Assembly (NCBI RefSeq): GCF_021130785.1
Contig: NC_060213.1
Coordinates: forward strand, 116,824,501 to 116,888,500
Reading direction: 5' to 3'
Length of the DNA stretch: 64,000 nucleotides
DNA from: Homalodisca vitripennis
Lineage: Eukaryota; Arthropoda; Insecta; Hemiptera; Cicadellidae
Position numbers and translations under genes: made by a program. How positions within the stretch are numbered: position 1 is the stretch's first letter; every line of letters starts with the position of its first letter. The notes below the pieces were generated by a model. The model had not been told where the DNA came from and ran no database searches. It saw only the letters and a program-made list of their open reading frames with translations. Below are positions 47,377 to 55,782 of this stretch, one piece after another.

Positions 47377-48697
47377 ATGGCGAACGTAACTTCAGAAGAA
47401 GCAAAAAAACTTGATCAAATAGAAAAGAAATTAATCAAAGAATTTAAAGAACAGATTCGAATTGATGAAAAAGAACAAGAATTTATTCAAAAAAATTAAT
47501 CAACCTGTAACATCTGCAATAAAAAATGTTGAGGGCAAAATTGAAAATGTTTTAAGCGATAATCAAAATTTGATGAATTTGGTTCCAGTTGTACGACAAT
47601 TTGCTGATATTTCGATACCAGAATCTGAGTTTGAATTGCCAAAATTACCATCTTCAACACCATTTAGACCTCGAATCATTGAAGACTCTACCATAGTTGA
47701 ACCAATAAGTCCTGGAACAAACGGATATTATAATTGGTGAAATTGGTTAAAAAATTTCTTCCTAGAGCAAAGGATGATAAATTTGGTTTGTATTGGGACA
47801 GAAAAAAAGAAAAGTTTTATGATTGGAAATTTGCCCGTGAATTTTGTGAGCATAATGATATCATTATTAATGAAAAAACATATGAAGGAACTCAAGGTTT
47901 ATGGAGATTATTAACAGGCACTGATGTTCCAAAAGACGGTTTATATTCTGAAGAAGACTTGAAAAAGTATACTGAAATTTTATGGAAATCTGATTCAATT
48001 TACAAAAATAATGATCCATCAACTAAGAAACACAAAGTCAAGTAAAGGTAAAAAAAATATCTCAATTTGATTAAACCAATTTGGGAAAAAAGAATCGAAG
48101 GATCAGGTGTGAGAAAATACAGTGATAATAAGATTGAATACAGATATATCGACGATTTGACAAAAACTCGATGGAATTATAAATTATATTTATGCTCAAG
48201 AAAAGGCTGGAAAACAACAATTTTTTGAACGAAAAGAAAGCGATTAAAGATTTTATTTCGAAACAAACTTGATGAAATGATTGAAAAACCTGATGGAATT
48301 AAATATTTAAAACGAGTTTTGCCGGCAATAAGTTCATCTATGATTGAGGGTAGTGGACTTTTGAATGATTTTATCAACAATTTACCTTTTGAATTACACG
48401 TACCAACTTATCAGTATCTGGGGCCTGGCACAAAACTCGAAAAAAGACTAAAAAGAGGAGATCCTGGTATAAATAAATTAGATCAAGCTGCTATGGAACA
48501 CGATATTTTTTATGCAAAAACATAGAGACACAAATTCCAGACATATCGCAGATAAAGTTTTGCAAGATAAGGCAATGGATAGATTTTTATCAAAAGATGC
48601 TAGTTTAGGTGAAAGATTTGTTGCGCTTCCAACAGCTGGAGCAATGTTTTTGAAGAGAAAACTAGGAATGGGAATCGAAGAGAACTTGAAATTTTAA
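47377..48697 (+). pseudogene. PLA2-like domain protein
   Basis: About 440 codons if frame breaks are ignored; the ATG lies in AATAAATGGCG. The N-terminal ~45 residues are a charged coiled coil. The middle has FGLYWDRKKEKFYDW and TYEGTQGLWRLLTG (~47,780-47,930), a region I do not assign. The C-terminus is a parvovirus-type phospholipase A2-like domain: YLGPGT calcium-loop-like (48415-48432) and the HD catalytic pair (48499-48504). RHIADK-like residues follow after a frame break. In parvoviruses this domain helps virions leave endosomes; in Polintons its role is inferred to be similar. Two IEGSG strings flank the middle region. Confidence 0.8.
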
Positions 48698-48705
48698 CTA
48701 TATAA

Positions 48706-49559
48706 ATGGAGGTGAACGTAAATTTCAGTAAAAATCAGAAAGAAAAAATAAAATCCGCTTTTAAGAAGAAAATACCCGTTAGTATTCAATTTAAAATAGA
48801 TCAACTAAAAAATGGCGAAGATAAGATATTTTTAACAAATAGACAATACAATAAACTCGAAAAAACATAAGAAAAACAAATAAAGGAACAGATTAGAATT
48901 TTCTTATAATCAGTTGAAAGAACTTAAAAATGGTGGACTTTTGAAAGATTTATTAGATTTTGGAGAAAAATATTCCAGTTGTTAAAAAATGTTGTTCCTT
49001 ATGTTCGTAAAGCTGCTCCAATCGTTAAAAAGGATGTGATTCCTATTGTTCGAAACATTTTTTTAAATTGGTTAGATAAAGAGTTGGAAGATGTTACAGG
49101 ATCTGGATTAGATGAAAAAAACTTTGAATTACGTGAAAATCAAACATTGAAAAAAAAAAATTTAAACCTTTAACATTCGGGGAATTGGAAGAAATCTGCA
49201 AAAATATTAAACATTTTAGAGGAATCTTCATGAGAGATACATTACCTGAAAAGTTAAGAAATTTGAATGTGGAATTGTGAATTTAGACTCGATTATGGGA
49301 AGTGGAACACATTGGATTTGTTATTATAAAAATGATAAGAATGCATATTATTTTGATTCGTATGGAAGAATTGAGGACAAACCACCGAATGAATTGATCC
49401 AATATTTAAAAAAAATCAAAACGTTTATTATAACGATTCTCAAATTCAAGGGGAACTATAAAGATCCCCCAATTTGTGGTCATTTTATGTGTTTTTGTGT
49501 TGAATGAACTGAGTACTGGTAAAGATTTTAAAGAAGTTGTTAACCAAATTATTGCTTAA
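48706..49559 (+). pseudogene. Adenain-like cysteine protease with basic N-terminal region
   Basis: The ATG lies inside CTATATAAATGG. The N-terminal ~55 codons (MEVNVNFSKNQKEKIK) end at a premature stop. Then come a hydrophobic/basic stretch (PIVKKDVIPIVRNI), the glycine-rich TGSGL, and a C5/C48-type protease domain beginning near FRGIFMRDTLP. The catalytic triad looks intact: His in GTHW (49310), Asp in YFDSYG (49355) and Cys in ICGHF (49475). The Ulp1/adenain family in Polintons and adenoviruses matures capsid proteins. Three or more frame breaks occur. The N-terminal part may be a separate core peptide gene. Confidence 0.85.
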
Positions 49560-49565
49560 TAAAAT

Positions 49566-50617
49566 ATGGATTCACAAAATATTTTTGACGTATTTTGGAA
49601 CACAAATTATTCAAAAATGTAGATAATAGTTTGAATTTTGATAGTTTGAGAAATGAGTTTGATAACAAGTTAGAAAAATGTATTACAAAACCTTCCAGAT
49701 TCAGATATATTTGCTGTCGAGATTGAAGATTTTAAAGTAGAATATGATAACAAACTTGCAAATTTCATGAGTTCAAATGAAGTTGCTGATAAAATAAAAA
49801 CATTGGAAAAAAGAAGTTGATGATGGTGTAAAAAAATTATTTACCAATTTAATGTCTCATATCGAAAAAAGCTGATGAAATTACTGAAGCGATCAAAGTT
49901 GAAAAGAATTATGTTAGTTTGGCTAATAAGAAAAAGAATTGTCGGTGTTCGACCTGGTATTGACAAACATGATGTTGTTGTTAAAGAACAAATTTTAAAA
50001 CCTCTAAAATTATCAGAAAAACATCGATATTGTTGATTTACATGATCCGAATGTTAAAAATGCCTTTAGATTTTAAAGGAAAAAGAATTAGCAGTGTTAG
50101 TAAAGGAATTTATCCATTTGATGTTGTTGTAATGATTCAATTAGAAGATCATATTAAAAATGTTTAATGAACTAAACAAAAAATTACGAGAATCATAAAC
50201 AGCATGTTAAAGATTTTACAACGGAAGTCTATGACAAGTTAGAAGCCAGAAATAGAAGATCAGTAGACGATGTTGGTGAATTACTTGATAAAGTAAATAA
50301 ACTAGAAGAAAACTTTTAATACATATAAAAATAGTGTTAATGTATTAGTTGGTGAAGTAATTAACAAAAAATTCTGGAAGATTTTGATACACATTTCAAT
50401 GAGAAAATAAACTTTTTTGAAGATTTTGGTACACGTTTATAATAAGCAAATAACACATAATAATGAATTACTTAAAAGTATAGATGATCGATATCTTTAT
50501 ATCTCGATAAAGTAAATAAACTAGAAGAAAACTTTAATACATTTAAAGAAGATGTTAATAAAACTTTTGAAGAATATTGATAACAGATTTAATGGAGTAG
50601 GCGGCTATGATGACTAA
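49566..50617 (+). pseudogene. Coiled-coil fibre-like protein
   Basis: About 350 codons with many one-base breaks, starting MDSQNIFDVFWNTNYS. Long charged heptad-type stretches surround two related modules, RIVGVRPGIDKHDVVVKEQ (~49,935) and RISSVSKGIYPFDVVV (~50,090). Such K-R-I-x-x-V...D-x-V modules between coiled coils are typical of trimeric virion fibres and tail fibres. A duplicated KVNKLEENF-like segment occurs at ~50,300 and ~50,520. A host-attachment or virion-spike role is inferred from architecture only. Confidence 0.5.
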
Positions 50618-50631
50618 TTTTCCTTATATAA

Positions 50632-50767
50632 ATGGCGTCATATATTGTGTGAGATGTAAAGAGAAAACTGCCACAAACGATATAAAATACTATGCAAAAC
50701 ATTTAACGGAGTTAAGAGAATATCTGGAAAATGTGCTGAATGTAACGCTAAAAAGAGCCAATTATAA
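50632..50767 (+). pseudogene. Small zinc-ribbon protein (DUF5679-like)
   Basis: About 45 codons, ATG in TTATATAAATGGCG. The cysteine pairs are CVRC and CAEC, separated by NGVKRISG. Two one-base shifts break it. It is closely similar in layout to the zinc ribbon at the integrase N-terminus (42827-42970). It is probably nucleic-acid binding. Confidence 0.65.
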
Positions 50768-50803
50768 AAACTTGATTTTGAAATTTTTTCTTAATAAATA
50801 GAG

Positions 50804-51205
50804 ATGGCGGGACATTTACAGTGCTTTCGATCTTTTTATAATGCAACACGAAAGAGATTTGAAAAAAGAACATTGGGATGACATTTCTCAAAAATATGAA
50901 TTATCCGAAGATATGATGAGATTATACGTAAACAAATTGAATTGGTATAACATTGCTAAATATCAAACTTTATCATCAGAGTTTATTCAAGAAAATATAC
51001 ATTATCAATTAAAAGATCATATGTCTGTTCTTTGTCTCTATCAAACACTTGAGTATAAAGTTTTTGGATGAAAATAAAGATACAGTTGATTGGAACAATA
51101 TTATAGATAGCGGTTACTATCTGTGCAGATTTTATTGAAATTATGTGACCGAGATCGCAAAAATTTAAGGAAGAGAATCCTGAATATGACGAAGTAGATC
51201 ATTAA
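50804..51205 (+). pseudogene. Trp/LSE-repeat protein, unknown function
   Basis: About 130 codons with a frame break early and another near 51,060. Repeated units follow the pattern W-x2-I-(S/A)-x-Y-x-x-LSE-x-(M/F)I: WDDISQKYELSEDMM, then WYNIAKYQTLSSEFI, then a partial WNNIID. Similar repeats occur in proteins of large DNA viruses. The function is not known to me. It lies directly upstream of the capsid gene. Confidence 0.55.
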
Positions 51206-51330
51206 AAATGACTCTAATCTTTTTTTTTTAATTTTACTAAAATTTATATCTTTTCTTATAAAAAAACGTACATTAGATCGATGAAAAAATGATACACGAT
51301 GTTTAAAATTTCTAAATTTTCTCTTATTAA

Positions 51331-52537
51331 ATGGCGGACTACAGAAAATATGCTAGTGATATTGAAAGGGCGGGAGTTTTAAAAATTTCTATCCAATTAG
51401 TAAACAAACATTTGAATGAACCGAATAAAAGAACTGAGTTTAATATTGATTTTGGAGATAACTTTTGCTCGTCTAACTTCCAGTTTTATATTTCTGGAAC
51501 TTTAACAAAACAAGATGGTCAAGCATATCTTGGAACTGATAATGTTAGATTAATCGATAATTTTATACCGTTTTTATTTTCTAAGATTGAAGTAAGAAAA
51601 ACACAATAAATTGATAGAAGAAGTCGAAAACTGTGGCCAATTAAGCACAATTAAAGGAATCTATTTCGTATTCAAAAAGTGATGTTATTTCTCAAACTTC
51701 TAATGGCTTTGAATCAGATTTTAAATTTGGTGTTTTTGAAGCAGCTGGAAATTTATCTCATTTTGGATTAGGATTTTTTGAAAATGTTACTATTCCGATC
51801 TATAAAGGAGGATTTTATCTAAGTTTTATAAGAGCAGAAGACGATGATGCGATTCTGAAGACTGCAACTGGAAATGTTATGCCTGTTGATGGAAAAAATA
51901 ACAATTACAGATTTTTTTATTAGAGTTCCAATGAATTGATTATAAAATCACGAGTAAAATAAGGTTGATTGATGAAATTACAAAAAGTCAAAACATTATG
52001 TTTAATTTTCTTAGATTGGCAGTGTATTGAACAAAAAGGTATTTCCGGAACAACTTATTCGTTCGATATTACAAACATTTATAGAAAATATCTTCAATCC
52101 CAAGTTCGTTATTATAGGTTTTCAACAGGTAGACGAAATAATCAAGAAAAAAAATCCTTCAAAAGTTTGATAGTTTGGATGTAAAAAATATCAGAGTAAA
52201 ATTGAACGGTTCTTATTTATCCAGATGAATTACAAAATTTAAACATTTCAGGAGGTCTTTTCAGAATCATGTATCAGATGTATCAAGATTTTAAGAAAGT
52301 TTACTGTAATAATAAGGAAATGTATTACAATCCTAAAAGAATTTTTAGCGAATAGACCTTATTTATGTCATTGATACAACAAAGAGTTTGACAAATATTT
52401 CTGGTTCAAAGAACGATATAATTATCAATATGGATTTTCAAAAAGCTGTTACAAACGCGATTTGTTATGTTGTTGTTGTCTCTGAGGAAATTTTTAGCTA
52501 TGATGTGATTAAGAACGATATTAGAGAAATTCAGTAA
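51331..52537 (+). pseudogene. Major capsid protein (double jelly-roll type)
   Basis: About 400 codons, ATG in CTTATTAAATGGCGG. Recognised by features shared with arthropod Polinton capsid proteins: N-terminal MADYRKYASDIERAG, then DFFIRVP (~51,910), WQCIEQKGISG (~52,017), ITNIYR (~52,070), MYQDFKKVY (~52,280) and a C-terminal CYVVVVSEEIFSYDVIKN. The fold (two jelly rolls per subunit) is family knowledge, not visible here. At least five one-base breaks interrupt the frame, the first near 51,605. Confidence 0.85.
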
Positions 52538-53130
52538 AAATTTTTTGAAAAAATCGTCTTACTGTCTATATTATTCATTGGATAATTCTACAACTTTACA
52601 GAATTATTAAAGTCATTGATATAAGTATTCATTTTTAATTTCAAAAGAATATCTTAAAAAATGGGGATGATATTAACAAAAAACTATTCCAAGGTCATCT
52701 TAAGGGGTTGGACCGGAAGTTATGATTTTAAAAAAATACTTTAATATTTACTGATCCTATATACCAAATTTCAGCAAAAAAAGCTCCAATAGTTCTCGAG
52801 ATATAAGAGTTTTAAGATAAGGGATGATTGGGGTAGTTTTTGAAAATTTTGTTATTTTCATGAAATTTTAAGTTGAACTCGCTTGTTTTTGAAGTTTCAG
52901 ATTTTTCTGATAATTTTTTTTTATTTTTTTATGAATATTAAGAAATAGGGGATGATTTCACCCTTATGGATAAGTTAAGTCGAAAGAGTTAAGTATTTAC
53001 TATATGTGTACCAAATTTCATTAAAATCGGTTGAGTGGTTTTTGAAATATAAAATTATTAATAAAACTTGTAAACTAGCAATCCTAATTGAACAAACTTA
53101 TATAGCAGAGATATAGCTTATATCTTTCGA
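52538..53130. other. Non-coding segment after the capsid gene
   Basis: From about 52,690 there are two related stretches, each with TACCAAATTTCA followed ~30 bp later by a GAAATATAA or GAGATATAA string (about 52,760-52,805 and 53,010-53,050). This looks like an inserted or dispersed repeat. No coding sequence is seen. Confidence 0.4.
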
Positions 53131-53131
53131 G

Positions 53132-53700
53132 GACTCTCCGTAGCTCAGTTGGTAAAGACGCTTGCCTTCAAAGCCTGAGGTTCTGGGTTCAAATCCCAGA
53201 GCTTCAGGCGCGCTTTTTATTGAGGAAGACATGGTTGTCGTTTCAGTGGTTGGGGACAAGTCTTTACACGAGTGGCCATAGTGTAATGGACTATAGAACA
53301 AGCCGAGTAATGACAACTGTGGTTGGCGCGCCATTTGCTTCCTCACCTTTCCACTTCATTCCTTAATTCCTTCTCTTCCTTAATTCGTACATTCCTTCTC
53401 TTCCTTAATTCGTTCATTACATTCATCTTCACATCATTCATTAATACAACATTACACTTACAAAAAACACCCGACACAAATTCCCTAATTGTATCTCTCC
53501 ATCAACTTCTACACAGTAGTTACCAAAGAAAAATGAGACTTGGGAACAAAAAAATTCCAGAGTCTAAGACCCGAATTACAGCTCCTAGCCATTAACTTGG
53601 TTGGACAGTAGCAGTGCAGGGCCAAGTCTCTAAACAATAGACACCGTAGAAGTTGAATGTGATGTGATTCCCCATAGCGCAAACACGCACACTAACAACA
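53132..53700 (+). mobile_element. tRNA-derived SINE-like insertion
   Basis: The head has a full RNA polymerase III promoter: box A TAGCTCAGTTGG (53141-53152) and box B GGTTCAAATCC (53186-53196), with a perfect CTGGG/CCCAG T-arm. The acceptor arms do not pair and the anticodon stem is poor, so it is not a functional tRNA. GGCGCGC occurs at 53,208 and 53,328, and a CCTTAATTC/CTTCTCTT pyrimidine repeat lies at 53,360-53,415. The boundaries, especially the 3' end, are approximate. It interrupts a Polinton gene on the minus strand. Confidence 0.6.
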
Positions 53701-53982
53701 CTACACCAAAGACACAATCATTCATTTTGTCTTTTACAATAATTGATGATGTTCATATTATTCTCTTTCATTCCTTCTAAAACTTCAAAAATATTACTCT
53801 TTCGCTGATGAAAAAATCTCGATTTCTTCCGGAATAATCTTTGTAGTCATAGACAAAATATCCTAAATAGTTGTACAATAGAATGAATATTATTTCTATT
53901 TATCTCTGTTGTAGAAATGTAAACACAAAACATTTGCGCTGAAAAATTTATATCTCGGCAGACTTAGTTCCATAATCTCCAT
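53700..53982 (-). pseudogene. Polinton gene truncated by the SINE, unknown function
   Basis: The minus-strand ATG at 53982-53980 (TATAAAATGG) starts MEIMELSLPRYKFF. After frame breaks it continues with TKIIPEEIEIF. Coding resemblance fades at ~53,700, where the SINE-like insertion ends. No family is recognised. It is divergent from the next plus-strand gene, with a 30-bp gap. Confidence 0.4.
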
Positions 53983-54012
53983 TTTATAAAAAAAAAAAAT
54001 CTTTTTGTTTAA

Positions 54013-54226
54013 ATGGAAGAGTATAATGCCAACTGTTACAAGTGTTCTAATAGAGGAGAAATTATCGATAAAAAGATATTTAGTTTGTAGAGGTTGTAAT
54101 TTAATTTTGTTAGAGAAAGACCTAAAACCTAAGAAATTTCGAAATAAATTAACACATTTGAATAACCTGCTTACAAAATTGCAATATGGAGACAAGAAGC
54201 AAACAAAATTTGTTAACAGAATTTAG
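54013..54226 (+). pseudogene. Small CxxC protein
   Basis: ATG in TTTGTTTAAATGGAAG. CYKC lies at codon ~8 and CRGC about 20 residues later in a shifted frame, followed by a basic tail (KPKKFRNKLTHL) ending FVNRI. It is probably a zinc-binding peptide of about 70 residues. Its end overlaps the start of the next gene by ~40 bp. Confidence 0.45.
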
Positions 54227-54440
54227 AAAACAGAATAAAAATTTTTACTTATCTCTTGGAACCATTGACAAAATTATTTTCCTTTTCAAAGAATACATTA
54301 GGTTTGTAGGTATCGATACACACGTTTATTATGAAAAGATATTACCTGTATTTTTTCATTATCTGGATGTTGAAATTTGTTTATGATTTTGAACCAGAAA
54401 TCCTCGATGATTTTTATAGTACATTTTGGAGAAATTAAAC
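54186..54440 (+). pseudogene. Small Polinton protein, unknown function
   Basis: Starts METRSKQNLLTEFRKQ at an ATG in GCAATATGGAG, and is helical and lysine-rich. The open frame ends at 54,386, but a one-base shift extends it through DFEPEILDDFYSTF to ~54,440, giving about 84 residues. No family is recognised. Confidence 0.4.
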
Positions 54441-54547
54441 GAAGAAACCTCTTGAAAAGAATGCGGTTTTACTCACATTCTCCCCGACTTCTCGAGTGAA
54501 GGTTAGCGATTTTCATTTTTTTCCGTCTTTAAATTTTTTCTATTTAA

Positions 54548-54856
54548 ATGGAGTTCTTGAAAGAGTTAAATGATATTGGAGAATGTAAGTTTAAAGAGTA
54601 TAAGAAGTTAAATGAATTGGAAGAAAGGAAGAAACATAGAATCTTGAATTTGGAGAAAATGAAAGATAAATTCGGGGTTTACAATAATTGCCGAGTTGGA
54701 AGATTGTAAAGTACACTTGCCGAACAGATTTTTGACTGTTTTGGATGAGAAAAAAGATTAAAGAATTAAACAAAAATGAAAAAATTACACTTGGTTGTTA
54801 CTGGAAAGAAGACTATAAAAGATAAAGAAATTATAACAATTAACTTTGTAGAATAA
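54548..54856 (+). pseudogene. Small protein spanning into the right repeat, possible OB-fold
   Basis: ATG inside TTTCTATTTAAATGG. It starts MEFLKELNDIGECKFKEYKK, then one shift near 54,675 leads to IIAELEDCKVHLPNRFL, ITLVVTGKK and IITINFVE. Short alternating beta strands with a central VxLPNRF are compatible with a single-stranded-DNA-binding OB fold, but this is inference. The last ~135 bp lie in the terminal repeat, so the left repeat carries a stub of its 3' end. It converges with, and overlaps by 17 bp, the gene inside the right repeat. Confidence 0.5.
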
Positions 54857-55776
54857 AAGTCTTAACTCTAAAACTTGCAGTCCTCCCCACGTCATAGTAC
54901 TGTTTTGATAACCATAGTTGGTGTCTTTCTTCATAGGAATCACATGGAATATTATCTACAGTAATACCTTTTGTTTCACACAAAATGTGGCTATATTCTA
55001 TAAGAAAAATTCTATAATGCTCTTTAATGAATTGTGTTGATAAATCTTGATACTCACAAAAATTCCTAAGAAATTCATCAATTAAGTCTTGATTATCTTG
55101 AAAGGACGTATAATATGGGATAAATGTCCATAAAAAAAACGATGAAAACTCTCTGTTTGTTTATTTTTTACTTTCTTTTCAATATCTTTCGTAATTATAT
55201 TAAATATATAATCCCTTCTTTTTTTCGTTTTTTGCCGATAGTAATAAACACTCCATTAGACGTTTCTTTCTGCAAAAGACTCTACAAGTTCTTTTAATTC
55301 TGTTTCATTTAAAAGACGGTATCAACTGTTGTTGAGAATAAACCGGCAATTCACTGAATTCATCTTTGTTGCACTGTTTTAATGCTAGAAATTGTAGAGA
55401 CTTTGGTGAGTTCATGTTGTTTGGTGACTATTTAGTAGAAAAGTTTTTTATTAAAGTATGTTTTTAGTAAAAATGTTTTAAATTGATTAAATTTTTATTA
55501 AGATAAATCCTTTATTCGTAGCAGATTTGACAAACATTTTACAAAGTACAGCTTAAGAAAGTAGAAGCTCAGATTCGGTTAATTTTTCATTCCACAGAGT
55601 AGATAGTAATGTACCGATCGCTTTTGGAGACGAACGACTGTAGATTCGGTTAATTTTTCATTGAGATTTGCTGTGTTATTTCTCAGCTTCCTTTATGGGT
55701 ACATTGAAACAGTATTTTACATTGCTTTTCGGTCGGCTCCGAAAGTGCGCCAGGAAACCCCATATTACTATCTACT
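54721..55776 (-). repeat. Polinton right terminal inverted repeat
   Basis: Inverted copy of the left repeat, ending at 55776. Differences from the left copy are mostly single-base insertions or deletions in short runs, for example GGTTTCC versus GGTTCC and TGTACCC versus TGTACC. Few substitutions are seen. Confidence 0.95.
54840..55415 (-). pseudogene. Gene inside the right terminal repeat, unknown function
   Basis: Second copy of the gene at 37945-38525, with its ATG at 55415-55413 and its stop at 54842-54840. Frame breaks differ in position from the left copy. Between the two copies most positions have at least one unbroken version, which supports a real gene of about 190 residues. Confidence 0.55.
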
Positions 55777-55782
55777 ATATAT

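Larger units (their letters stand above)
37586..55776 (+). mobile_element. Polinton/Maverick DNA transposon (18.2 kb)
   Basis: Self-synthesising, virus-like transposon. Long terminal inverted repeats of about 1,060 bp (37586-38645 and 54721-55776) start AGTAGATAGTAATATGG. They lie in an AT-repeat target with near-matching 6-bp flanks, ATATAA at 37580-37585 and ATATAT at 55777-55782. AG termini and 6-bp duplications are diagnostic for Polintons. Inside are protein-primed polymerase B, retroviral-type integrase, packaging ATPase, adenain-like protease and double-jelly-roll capsid protein, plus accessory genes on both strands. Reading frames are interrupted mostly by one-base indels, and a SINE-like insertion lies at ~53,130-53,700. 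Confidence 0.97.

Noticed and set aside
47002..47389. Overlapping F/H/V/S/R-rich proteins of 70-124 residues
   Set aside because: They are translations of the ACGTTC simple repeat in three frames.
53132..53210. Functional tRNA gene
   Set aside because: A and B boxes and the T-arm are good, but acceptor arms do not pair and the anticodon stem has mismatches; it is treated as a SINE head.
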